Positions 37,014-46,500 of a stretch of DNA of 64,000 bases are shown piece after piece. The DNA comes from Sphingomonas quercus. GTDB lineage: Bacteria; Pseudomonadota; Alphaproteobacteria; Sphingomonadales; Sphingomonadaceae. Both the position numbers and the translations under genes were made by a program. The notes below the pieces were generated by a model. That model was not told where the DNA came from. It made no database searches and was given only the letters and a program-made list of their open reading frames with translations. Numbering within the stretch: the first letter of the stretch is position 1; the number at the start of each line of letters is the position of its first letter. The DNA is taken from positions 434,001 to 498,000 of the forward strand of contig NZ_JAHKRT010000002.1 in NCBI RefSeq assembly GCF_018863195.1. Reading direction: 5' to 3'.

Positions 37014-37937
37014 TCAGGCCGTCGACCCCACTACGAAACAGGCGAGGAACATCAGCAGACCCGCAAAGCGATTGGCGCGAAACCGCGCGAGCGCGTTCGT
37101 TCCCGAAGATGGATCGAGCGTGGCGATCTGCCAGCCGAGATGCAATGCCATCGGCGCCAGCGCCGCCAGCGCCAGCGGATCGGGCCGCACTTGCCAGAAG
37201 GCCGCGGCCCACAACGCCACCGCCAGCGCATAGCAAAGCGCGGTGCCGGCGCGCAGATGCCGGCCCATCGCCCGCGCCGAGGATTTCACGCCGGCCAGCG
37301 CATCGTCCTCGATGTCCTGCACGGCATAGATGGTGTCGTAGCCGATCACCCAGAAGATCGATCCGGCATAGAGCAGCAGCGGCGCGGCCGAGAAGCCGCC
37401 CGTCACCGCCGGCCAGCCGACCAGCGCCGCCCAGGAAAAGACGATGCCGAGCCATGCCTGCGGCCACCAGGTGATCCGCTTCATGAAGGGATAGAGCGCC
37501 ACCGGGGCGAGGCTGGCCAGCCCGACGATCTGCGCGGTGCGATCGAGCCTGAGCAGCACCACCAGCCCGACCATGCACAAGGCGACGAGGAACAGCCAGG
37601 CGGTGCGCAGCGACATCCGCCCGCTGGCCAGCGGGCGGCTGCGCGTTCGCGCCACCTTCCGATCAAGGTCGCGATCGACGATGTCGTTATAGACGCATCC
37701 CGCGCCGCGCATCGCCGCCGCGCCGAGTGCGAACCACAGGATCAGGTCGAGCCGGCCCCGCCCCCCGCCGGCGAGCGCAATCGCCCAGGCGCCCGGCCAG
37801 AACAGCAGCCAGATGCCGATCGGCCGGTCGAGCCGGGCCAGCTGAACGAGATCGCGCAACGTCGAGGGCAGAGCGGCGACCAGCCCGCGCTGCTCGGTGT
37901 CGGGCACGATGACGCGATCGGGGGGAGGGCGCTCCAT
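37014..37937 (-). CDS. ubiA: 4-hydroxybenzoate polyprenyltransferase UbiA
   Basis: This 307-residue inner-membrane enzyme attaches the polyprenyl chain to 4-hydroxybenzoate in ubiquinone synthesis. Both Asp-rich motifs are intact: NDIVDRDLDRKVARTRSRPL and YDTIYAVQDIEDDALAG. Eight to nine hydrophobic helices fit the family. ubiA is first in the minus-strand group ubiA-pmbA-cysQ, with 68 bases before pmbA. Confidence 0.95.
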   Translation of the reverse strand: MERPPPDRVIVPDTEQRGLVAALPSTLRDLVQLARLDRPIGIWLLFWPGAWAIALAGGGRGRLDLILWFALGAAAMRGAGCVYNDIVDRDLDRKVARTRSRPLASGRMSLRTAWLFLVALCMVGLVVLLRLDRTAQIVGLASLAPVALYPFMKRITWWPQAWLGIVFSWAALVGWPAVTGGFSAAPLLLYAGSIFWVIGYDTIYAVQDIEDDALAGVKSSARAMGRHLRAGTALCYALAVALWAAAFWQVRPDPLALAALAPMALHLGWQIATLDPSSGTNALARFRANRFAGLLMFLACFVVGSTA

Positions 37938-38268
37938 CGGGGCGGCTTAGCGGCAAGCCACGCGCGCGGGAAGCGGCGGCGATGCCCGTCCCCAGCCGAC
38001 CCGCCCTGTTGCCGGGCACGACGAGCCCGCGTGCTGAGCGCGAACGGCGTCTCGGCAACGGCCGGCCCCCCGGCGCTCGCGCAGCACCAGCTGATAATGA
38101 TGCCGTCGCGAACCGCATGACGGCGGCGCCTGCTCCTGCGCTTTCGAAACAGGACCGCGCACGCCACACCACTGCGATGTCGAACGCGCCGCGACCACCT
38201 TTCGATATTGTCAGCTTCGTCCACTTCGCCCGCTCGACTCGTCGGCCGGGGGCGGGCAAAGCGGGGCC
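37938..38268. other. Divergent intergenic region, no recognised gene
   Basis: About 330 bases separate the divergent ubiA and rsmE starts. Several overlapping open frames exist on both strands, but their translations are rich in Arg/Pro/Ala with no conserved motif, as expected from GC-rich non-coding DNA. The region should contain the promoters of both flanking genes. I could not pick out convincing -35/-10 elements. Confidence 0.6.
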
Positions 38269-39012
38269 ATGCCCGCCATCCCCGCCTGGCCGCCCGCGAG
38301 CGCGCCGCGCCTGTTCGTCGATGCCCCGCTGACCGAGGGCGCGTCGGTGCCGCTCGATCGTGCCCAGGCCAATTATCTGCTCAACGTCATGCGCCTCAAG
38401 ACGGGGGACGCGGTGCGCATCTTCGACGATCGTACCGGGGAATGGGCGGCGCGGATCGAAAGCGAGGGTCGCCGTGACGCGCGGCTCGTCGTCGCGACCC
38501 GGTTGGGACCCCGCGAGGCGGTGCCCGACCTGTGGCTATGCGTCGCCCCGATCAAGCGCGCCCGTATCGATCTCGTCGCCGAGAAGGCTTCGGAACTCGG
38601 CGTGGCGCGGCTGGTGCCGGTGGCGACGCGGCGCACCGTCATCGAACGGCTCAACCCCGAGCGGCTGCGCGCCCACATGATCGAGGCGGCCGAGCAATGC
38701 GGCCGCACCGCGTTGCCCGAACTGGTCGCAGAGCCGGTGAAGCTGGAGCGTCTGCTCGCCGACTGGCCGGCCGGGCGCGCGCTGATCTTCGCCGACGAGA
38801 CGGGCGGCGTGCCGCTGGCGAAGGCGGCGAGGCCCTGCCCTGCCGCGATCCTGATCGGCCCGGAGGGGGGCTTCACGCCGGAAGAGCGCGACGCGATCCG
38901 TGCCTGCCCGGCTGCCGTCGGCGTTTCGCTCGGTCCGCGCATCCTGCGCGCCGAAACGGCGGCGCTCGCCGCGGTGGCGGTGTGGATGGCTGCTGCGGGG
39001 GACTGGCGTTGA
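38269..39012 (+). CDS. rsmE: 16S rRNA m3U1498 methyltransferase RsmE
   Basis: This 247-residue SPOUT-class methyltransferase modifies U1498 of 16S rRNA. The C-terminal knot contains ILIGPEGGFTPEERDA and LGPRILRAETAALAAVAVW, both highly diagnostic. The N-terminal PUA-like domain contains LNVMRLKTGDAVRIFDDRTG. The start ATG at 38269 may be slightly upstream of the true start. The gene is followed by gshA after 26 bases. Confidence 0.93.
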   Translation: MPAIPAWPPASAPRLFVDAPLTEGASVPLDRAQANYLLNVMRLKTGDAVRIFDDRTGEWAARIESEGRRDARLVVATRLGPREAVPDLWLCVAPIKRARIDLVAEKASELGVARLVPVATRRTVIERLNPERLRAHMIEAAEQCGRTALPELVAEPVKLERLLADWPAGRALIFADETGGVPLAKAARPCPAAILIGPEGGFTPEERDAIRACPAAVGVSLGPRILRAETAALAAVAVWMAAAGDWR

Positions 39013-39038
39013 GCGCGGAGCCGGTCTAGGCGGCGGCG

Positions 39039-40415
39039 ATGACGACCCGCACCGAATCCGCGCCGAAGCTCGATCCGGTTATCGAGGATAAGGCGCAGCT
39101 TATCGCCTATTTCGCTGGCGGCGAGAAACCGCCGGAGCGCTGGCGCATCGGCACCGAGCACGAGAAGTTCGTCTACGCCAGGGCGGACCATCATGCGCCC
39201 TCCTATGCCGAGCCGGGCGGCATCCGCGATCTGCTCGACGGGCTCACCGCCTATGGCTGGCGGCCGGTCGAGGAAGGTGGCAACGTCATCGCAATGACCG
39301 GGGCCGACGGCGCGATCAGCCTGGAGCCGGCCGGCCAGTTCGAGCTGTCGGGCGCGCCGCTCGACAATCTTCATGAGACCTGCGCCGAAACGGCGCGCCA
39401 CCTCAGCCAGGTCAAGGAGGTCGGCGACCGGCTCGGCCTCGGCTTCCTCGGCCTCGGCTTCTGGCCGGACAAGACCCGCGCCGAGCTGCCGGTCATGCCC
39501 AAGGGCCGCTACGGCATCATGCGCGCGCACATGCCGCGGGTCGGCTCGCTCGGCCTCGACATGATGCTGCGCACCTGCACTATCCAGACCAACCTCGATT
39601 ATGCGAGCGAGGCGGATATGGTGCGCAAATTCCGTGTCGGCCTCGCCCTCCAGCCTCTCGCCACCGCGCTGTTCGCCAACTCGCCATTCACCGAGGGCAG
39701 GCCGAACGGCTTCCTTTCCTTCCGCTCCCACATCTGGACCGATACCGATCCGGCGCGCACCGGCATGCTGCCCTTCGTGTTCGAAGACGGTTTCGGCTAT
39801 GAACGCTATGCCGACTACGCGCTCGATGTGCCGATGTACTTCGTCTACCGCGACGGCCGCTATATCGACGCCGCCGGCCTGTCGTTCCGCGATTTCCTGA
39901 AGGGCGAGCTCTCCGTCCTGCCCGGCGAGAAGCCCCGCGTCTCGGATTGGGCGGATCATCTGTCGACCGCCTTCCCGGAGGTGCGGCTCAAGACCTTCCT
40001 AGAGATGCGCGGCGCCGATGGCGGGCCGTGGGGGCGCATCTGCGCCTTGCCGGCCTTGTGGGTCGGGCTGCTTTATGACGGCGCGGCGCTCGATGCGGCG
40101 TGGGATCTGGTCAAGGGCTGGTCGCTGGCCGAGCGGCAGGCGCTGCGCGATGCTGTTCCGGTCGAGGGGCTGCGCGCCCGGCTGCCCGGCGGCGGCACGC
40201 TGCTCGATCTCGGCCGCGAGGCGCTGGCGATCTCGTCGGAGGGCCTCAAGGCGCGCGCGCGCCTCAACGGCGCCGGCGACGACGAGCGCGGCTATCTCGA
40301 TCCGCTGCGGCAGGTGATCGCCGACGGGCGCACGCCGGCCGAATTGCTGCTTGCCCGCTACGAAGGGGAATGGGCCGGTGACATCGGCCGCATCTATGAG
40401 GAAATGAGCTTCTAG
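39039..40415 (+). CDS. gshA: Glutamate-cysteine ligase, plant/alphaproteobacterial type
   Basis: This 458-residue enzyme joins glutamate and cysteine with ATP, the first step of glutathione synthesis. The GCS2 features include RIGTEHEKFVYARADHHAPSY near the N-terminus, GNVIAMTGADGAISLEPAGQ for substrate binding, and NSPFTEGRPNGFLSFRSHIW. This is the longer plant-like class common in alphaproteobacteria, not the E. coli type. The stop shares the tetranucleotide CTAG with the stop of the convergent eipA gene. Confidence 0.95.
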   Translation: MTTRTESAPKLDPVIEDKAQLIAYFAGGEKPPERWRIGTEHEKFVYARADHHAPSYAEPGGIRDLLDGLTAYGWRPVEEGGNVIAMTGADGAISLEPAGQFELSGAPLDNLHETCAETARHLSQVKEVGDRLGLGFLGLGFWPDKTRAELPVMPKGRYGIMRAHMPRVGSLGLDMMLRTCTIQTNLDYASEADMVRKFRVGLALQPLATALFANSPFTEGRPNGFLSFRSHIWTDTDPARTGMLPFVFEDGFGYERYADYALDVPMYFVYRDGRYIDAAGLSFRDFLKGELSVLPGEKPRVSDWADHLSTAFPEVRLKTFLEMRGADGGPWGRICALPALWVGLLYDGAALDAAWDLVKGWSLAERQALRDAVPVEGLRARLPGGGTLLDLGREALAISSEGLKARARLNGAGDDERGYLDPLRQVIADGRTPAELLLARYEGEWAGDIGRIYEEMSF

Positions 40416-41170
40416 AAGGGCAGTACCTTGCCCTTGTGGCTGAAGTTCATGTAGCCGACGCTGGCGCCGAACCGCCAGCCGACGCCGAGCCGGATCGGCA
40501 CCAGCGCGACGTCGCCGCGGCGCAGATAGGAGGCGGTGAACCCGCCGACCGCGTAGAGATTGCCCTCGACCAGCGGGAAGCGCTCGAACAGCTCCTCGCT
40601 GTCATAGAGGTTGTAGACGAGGATCAGCACCTTCGATCCGGCCCCGCCGATATCGAGGCCGAGCGAGGGACCCGTCCAGTAGATCGGCTGCTGCCCCTCG
40701 ACCTTGTGATAGAGATCGCCCTGGCCGTAGCGCAGACCGATGCCGATCGCGCCGCCGGCCTCTCGCCCGGCGATATAGGCGGTGGGGCAGCCCTGCTTCT
40801 TCAGCACGTCCTGGACGAACTTGGCGATGCCCTGGGTACCGTCGCCGAACACGCGCTCGGCGGCGCCGAAAATTTCCTCGTCGCGGAAACTGGCCTTGCC
40901 CGGCTGGCCGCAGCCGCCATCCGCGACCCCGGCCGGCGCCGGCTGTTGCGGCGCGGGGGCAGGAGCCGCCACCGGGGGCGGCGCCGGCTGGCCGGCGGGA
41001 TCCGGCGCGCCCGGATCGACCGGCTGGCTCCACCCGTCACTGCCGCGCGCCGCCGACGCGGCGACGTCGGGCGATGAGGGGTCCGAGGTGCGGATTTGCG
41101 CCTGGGCGAGGCCGGGCGCGGCCAGCAGCACCAGCGCGGCGAGGCGGATCGGGGTGGATGAGACGGGCAT
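40412..41170 (-). CDS. EipA-like envelope integrity protein (DUF1134)
   Basis: This 252-residue protein has a signal sequence (ALVLLAAPGLAQA), then a Pro/Ala-rich linker of ~60 residues, and a C-terminal DUF1134 domain of ~160 residues. Domain features include FRDEEIFGAAERVFGDGTQG, AIGIGLRYGQGDLYHK and VALVPIRLGVGWRFGASVGY. EipA of this family is needed for envelope integrity in Brucella; its molecular activity is unknown. The assignment is by domain match. It converges on gshA with overlapping stop codons. Confidence 0.9.
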   Translation of the reverse strand: MPVSSTPIRLAALVLLAAPGLAQAQIRTSDPSSPDVAASAARGSDGWSQPVDPGAPDPAGQPAPPPVAAPAPAPQQPAPAGVADGGCGQPGKASFRDEEIFGAAERVFGDGTQGIAKFVQDVLKKQGCPTAYIAGREAGGAIGIGLRYGQGDLYHKVEGQQPIYWTGPSLGLDIGGAGSKVLILVYNLYDSEELFERFPLVEGNLYAVGGFTASYLRRGDVALVPIRLGVGWRFGASVGYMNFSHKGKVLPF

Positions 41171-41329
41171 GGCACTCCAGAATCCGAACGGGATGCGATA
41201 CCTAGCCCGTCTCCGCCTTGCCCCGCAATGAACGGGCGATGACCTGAGTCGTCGATACGCTAATATGCGCTGTCGAAGACGTTGAAAGGCTGGAAGCTCG
41301 TCGCTATAGCCCCCTCTCGCGCCGCATCC

Positions 41330-41422
41330 GGAGACGTGGGTGAGTGGCTGAAACCAGCGGTTTGCTAAACCGCCGTACGGGGATTACTCGTACCGAGGGT
41401 TCGAATCCCTCCGTCTCCGCCA
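41330..41422 (+). tRNA. tRNA-Ser (GCT anticodon), CCA encoded
   Basis: The acceptor stem GGAGACG (41330-41336) pairs with CGTCTCC (41412-41418), followed by discriminator G and an encoded CCA (41420-41422). The anticodon arm has stem GCGGT/ACCGC around the loop TTGCTAA with anticodon GCT, so it decodes AGC/AGU. A long variable arm (CGTACGGGGATTACTCGTACC) and the T-arm GAGGGTTCGAATCCCTC complete a class II tRNA. The DNA downstream becomes gene-poor and lower in GC, as often seen when a tRNA-Ser 3' end serves as an integration site. Confidence 0.97.
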
Positions 41423-41702
41423 GAACGCCCTCATTTTCCATCGAATTTGAGGAAATCGGCGTTCCCTGCCCACTTTCGTGCCCATTTTTGAAATGGCTTC
41501 TGACGGCCATGGGCGGTCTCGCCGGATTCAAGGAAGGCCCGGAGCTCCGCCGATGCTTGGCCGGCGCGGTTCGAGCGCAAGAGCGCGACGGCTCGAATTT
41601 CCGCGACATCGGCGGTCCCGTCAGCAGGAAGCCCGTCAATGATGGCCTCGGGACCGATCGATTCCAGGAGAAGGATCGAGCGCAGCCCGATTGGAATCGC
41701 CA

Positions 41703-42311
41703 TCAAGCGCATCGGCCTGATCGAGCAGATTCTGCCTGATCGAGGCGCGTGACAAAGGCCTGGAGGCTCAGAACGCTGGGGTTCCAGCCGCATTCGAGGT
41801 CCTGCAGCAGGCCCGTCAGCGGGTCAGTCGGTTTGCCGAAGATGCTCTCATGCCAGTCCTGCCTAAGATTGGTCCGGACAGCGAAATTGTCGCCGGGAAG
41901 GTGGCCATAGATCACCAAGGAGTTCCAGAGTGAGAAGGTCGCGCCCCGTTCCGCGAACTGCTCGGTCTGGAGATCACTTCGTCGGCGGCCTTGCGGCTCT
42001 TGAGGGCATAGCCGACAACAGGATGAACCGCCGAACGTCCTTGTCTCGCCAGTGGCTATCTCAGCTGTCGAGAATTTATTGGCGGCTTCGCGGATGTTGG
42101 CGGGCGAGAATGTCCGCTCAGCCTTCGCCTGACGAATTTCCAAGTACGATTCGCTGTCAGTGCGGTGAAAGGCGATATGGTCTGCACCATGATGTCCCTG
42201 CCCGACCGGCGCGTACAGGATGGCGCCAATGATGTCGGGCTCCGCGGCGTGCAGCGCGCGTGCGAAATGCTCGAAGCGCCGCGAACCGAGCTCATGAAAA
42301 GCATTCTCGTC
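41703..42311 (-). pseudogene. Frameshifted fragment resembling a PD-(D/E)XK nuclease domain of STAND/Avs-type proteins
   Basis: Reading the minus strand from 42311 gives DENAFHELGSRRFEHFARAL, then GQGHHGADHIAFHR and SYLEIRQAKAERTFSPANIR. This pattern (RRFEhhh...GxDhhh...hhxExxQAK...IRxA) matches the PD-(D/E)XK-like N-terminal effector of STAND/Avs-type and related restriction proteins. Between ~42030 and ~41960 the match continues only by moving through all three frames (FILLSA, then YALKSRKAADEVIS, then LQTEQFAERG), so at least two frameshifts are present. It resumes with LWNSLVIYGHLPGDNF and DWHESIFG before a stop at 41703. No start codon is evident, and the downstream ATPase half is gone. 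A second minus-strand open stretch (41431-41793) may be further debris. Confidence 0.5.
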
Positions 42312-43598
42312 TTGAGGGTTGCGGGAGAGCTTCGGAAAGCTTCGAGGCTCGGCCGAGGCCGGACATGAATGCCATGTCCGAACGCGCTTGCGAACAGGTT
42401 TTCGCGAGACAGTTAGCTGATGATTGCAGGGGCAAACAGATCCGATTGAGCGGGGGTCTTGGCCTCCGCTCCGGTCAGACTATGGATCATTTTGGACTAC
42501 GATGGTGACGTTGCTGTCGATATCTTCAGCGGTGACGACGGCAAACTGGGTGTCAATCGCGATCACGGTGTGGCGGCCATCAGCGTCTTTGAGAAACTGA
42601 ATGCGCTGCGGCGGACGATCGAGATATCGTCGAACATATCGGCTCCCTGACCGTCGGCGGGCTCATCCCGCTCGACCGGCGCGCGACCTGCACGGAGACT
42701 GGCCGCGATCACTTTTTCGGATAGGGAGAAGCGGTACCAAAGCGACCAGACCCTCTTAGCGGCCTCGCTGCTGAAAGCCGCCATTCTGCAACCGGCCCAT
42801 TCTTGGTCCTTCAAGGATGCCGGCGCCTAACCCATGGGCACGGATTGGTTAACAGCTCCGCGCTCATCTCGTCGCTGGAGACCGGATTTCATTTTCCTTG
42901 TTGTTCGATGGGCATGCTCCTACCTCCCGTGCCGCGGTACGGTGTCAAGCATGCAATCACTCACGATCGGAAGCTCGCCGCAGCCGGATTGGTCGGACAC
43001 CCCGGGCCGGGATCGTTGTGCACTATGAGGGCGAGACCGATTGCGAAGGTCAGTCTCCTGCTCGCCCTCTGATACCATCCCCCCGGGCATTATTCCGTTT
43101 CCTTTACGGAGAGGCAATCAGCCAAATCGGTCCAGAATGGATGGAGGGGCTGCCTGGCAAGTGCTGCCTGCGGTGCGAGCGTCACGCAACGTCGCCGTGA
43201 CGTCACTTGTGACGCGAGTATCTCGCTACCGGCATGCACCTGTCGTTGGCGGAATTAATTCCACGGCCATGACCACCACGATCGTCCGCCCGCTGCACTT
43301 GCCGATCAATGTCACATTCGCGCTCGGCCCTCGGGGTTTATGATGGCCGCGACCCTGCTGACGACCATCCGTGCCGTGAACAGCGGCTCATATGTCGCGA
43401 CACCGGTAGCGACCGCTCGCTGACCGCAACGAGAATTGGCGGTGCCATTTCATGCGCTGCTTCCCCAGGCATTTGCAATGTAGGATCGCACCTGATGTTC
43501 TTGATTCGTTCGCAACGAAGCGGACCGAGGCTGCGTCCCTGTGCTCAATCGGAGCCACGCGATCGCGCGTCTCGCACTGATCATAGAAGGATCAGGCA
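42312..43598. other. Gene-poor island DNA, no intact gene recognised
   Basis: About 1.3 kb holds only short overlapping open frames. One minus-strand stretch near 42480-42620 reads PPQRIQFLKDADGRH and VIAIDTQFAVVTAEDID with protein-like character, but I cannot place it. Base composition is less GC-rich than the flanking core genes. The segment next to 43599 should contain the promoter of the large downstream gene. I see no transposase, integrase or CRISPR repeats. Confidence 0.55.
43197..43206. promoter_or_regulatory. GTGACGTCAC palindrome upstream of the large gene
   Basis: A perfect 10-bp palindrome sits among further GTCAC/GTGAC half-sites (near 43181 and 43208-43213), ~390 bases before the large 1260-residue gene. 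Clustered half-sites can mark an operator. No matching regulator is known and chance is not excluded. Confidence 0.2.
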
Positions 43599-46500
43599 AT
43601 GGCCGTGGAAATCTCCGTTTACGTCGACCCTGCCCGCGATAGTGGCGAAGTGCCTGAAGGCGCGCCTGTTACGGTGCAGCGGCTCTTAGACGTGGGTGAC
43701 ACCATCACGGTGACACAGGTCGGCCCGGACGGCACGGCACTCGTGCGCATCAATCCGCTCGGCGACGAAGCGGTCACGCTTGCGTTCGCTGGCGCGCTCA
43801 CCGAAACGTTCGAAGGGCTGGAGTATCGCAGGCTGCCGATCAACGGCACGCTGACCTTGGCCGATCCGTGGGATTCGACGCCGATCCTGCAGACGCAGGC
43901 GCGCTTCGATCGCGACGAAGCCTATGATCGGCATCTTACGGGTGTGCCGGCCGTGTTCGACCGCGGTGTCGTCGTCAGCGAATGGTATGCCGACGACGTT
44001 CCCACGGGCCTCGATCTCACGATTAACGGTAATGACTTCGCCGGCAAGATGCTGAAATATATCTCGATCTGCACGTCCGGTTCACATGAGCTGGTGTCGG
44101 AGAGCGAGGGCGAACTGATCCCGGGGCAGGGCACCTGCATCATCGATGATGATTTCAACGGCGCGCCGAACGGCACGCTTGTCAGCGACGACAACAGCGA
44201 CAAGGGGGCTTGGGTCGGTGAGGGCGGCCCGACGACCATGGTGCTCATCGCCGACACCTATGCCACGCCACCCTCAGGCGTCACCGCCAATTCCCTTGCC
44301 GAGATCGACGTTGGCGAGACCGATGTTATGGCAGACTTTGGGTACGGTGACCTTCAGGGCAGCGGCGGTAGCCTGATCATGCTCCTATGCTACGATCGCG
44401 CCGAGAAAAATGCCGTACGTGTCGCTGTCACCCTCAACAACGCACAGAACCGCGTCGAGGTCTCCTTCTTCACATATAAGAAGGGTGCGCAAATTGGTGT
44501 TAACAAGTACACGTTCCTGCACATTCCACAGCCTGGCGACATCCTTCGCCTGAAGCTGCAGAACAGTCAGCTCACCGTCTATAAGAAATACGTCACCACT
44601 GACGGCGACACCAGCTATAGGCGAATGAATATCGGCAACTATCAAGCCAGCGGGTATAGCAATGAAGGTGCCGGCGTCATCGACATCAGCGCCTCGCCCT
44701 GGGACTATGCCAGGGGCACTTGGTTCTACTGGACCGTCTCCGGCACTACAGCCAACACTCACCGCATGGACCGCGTCACCGTCTGGGCGCTGAGCGGCTC
44801 GGGTTTTAATATCGCGTCGGTCGAAGACGGTGAGACTGTCGTCGGCCTGCCGACGCGCTCGCAAGGCCACACCCTGAAGATCAACGGCGTCTATGACGGC
44901 AGCGCGCCAACCAGCCTTGACGTGGAGGTTACGCAGAGCACCACGGTCGTGCTGGATCGTCGTCCGGCAAGCATCACGCAGGCCGAAGACGGCACCTGGA
45001 GTGCCACGGTGCAGAGCCTGGATCTTTTGGGGCTGGACGCGACCAAGGACCATGCGGTGAGAATCTGGAAAGACGGGGCTGGCAATCCCGCCACCCTCAG
45101 CTTCCGGCCCACCATTTATGCCGAGCTGCAGCCTCACCATCCGGCTCAGCAGAAGAACAGCGAGACCTACTGGGAGGGCACCGACAGCTATCGCGACCTC
45201 GGTCCCAAACTCTTCTGGCTCACCTTCTACCCCGGCAGCAACCAAGACACTCCGCTGCACCCGGCTGATCAGAGTGCCGATCCGGTGGCGGAAGGCGCCG
45301 TCGGCCTCGATGGCGTTGTTCACACCTACCCTGGAGGCGGCACCACGAGCAGCCGCCTAAGGGCAATCCTGCCCTATAGCCGGGGTGCTGGTCGCTACGG
45401 CACTGGCGTGAAGTGGGTCGTCAAGGGCTGGCCTGCTGGCATGACGGCCGGCATCGGAGGCAACGCCAACGACTACACCATCGTCCCCGGTGCTCCGGCC
45501 GGTGAGATCTGGTTCAACTTCCCCCGCGCCGAGAACACGGACACGGGCAACAAGATCGTCTACCTTGAATTTGCGGGCAACCTTCCCGCCGAGGGCTTCG
45601 ACACGCGTGCGATCAGCGTCGCGCCCGAGGGGAGCGGCACCGACTTCTGCACGCCTGTCGAGCATCAGATGAAGGCTGGCATCAAGGGCATGCGGTTCAT
45701 GCAGGCCGACGACATCAATTCTGTGAACGTCATTCCTGGTGGCCGGGTTGATCCCTGGTTCGGTACGAATCAGAACGGCTTCGGGCTGGACACCAAAATC
45801 GAGCACTGCAACGCGCTTGGCTGCGACCTCTGGTTCAATATCCCCCGAGACGCCAAGAACGAGTGGATCACGACTGCCGCCACCTTTATCAGGGACAATC
45901 TAAACTCCGGCCTCAAGGTCTGGCCGCAGTACGCTAATGAAACCTGGAATGTCGCCGGTGGTGGCTTCGTCCGCACGAACTGGTACACAGCAATCAGGGG
46001 TATCGAGCGCGGCCTTGTGGCCCCGTCAGCAACCACCTTCGCGGATGCAGAGCCACTGGGATTCAACATCACTATTCCTGAAGTTGACGTTTGGGTGGTG
46101 CCCTATCGCATCAGCGACCTGCGCATCATTGCGAACCCGCTGGCCGCCTACAACATCTTCCCGATCAATTTCGACCTTCCGGAGTTTGAGGATTTCCGGA
46201 GCTTGAATGGCGGCACCCTCACGGGCGTGCATTTTGTGCAGAACATGACGGTGTTACGCTCTGCGGATGGCAGCAACAACCCAAGCTACCTCACGCCGGG
46301 GATGCTGCGCTATGTCCGGCCTGCGACGGGTGAGGATCTCGCCAAGTGGTGCCCCTTCGATAATTACCTGAGGGCATGGCAGTCGATCGAGTCCGACTAT
46401 CACTTCCACTCGGCCGGTGCGGCGGACGTGTGGGGCATGGGCGATTATAAGATCATCGTCACAGAGAAGGATATCTCCGCCGGCGATACTCTCAGCCTCG

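Noticed and set aside
37982-38332. Possible small gene between ubiA and rsmE
   Set aside because: The translation is Arg/Pro/Ala-rich with no conserved pattern, no good ribosome-binding site, and equally long frames on the other strand.
38950-40000. Minus-strand frame of 528 codons
   Set aside because: Antisense to rsmE and gshA, which have clear family motifs.
41304-41639. Minus-strand frame through the tRNA-Ser
   Set aside because: Its middle (AETEGFEPSVRVIPVRRF) is the well-known artefact of translating tRNA-Ser backwards. It is not a protein.
41423-43598. Phage or ICE integrase expected beside a tRNA
   Set aside because: No tyrosine recombinase motif (R..HxxR..Y) was found in any frame, so no integrase was listed.
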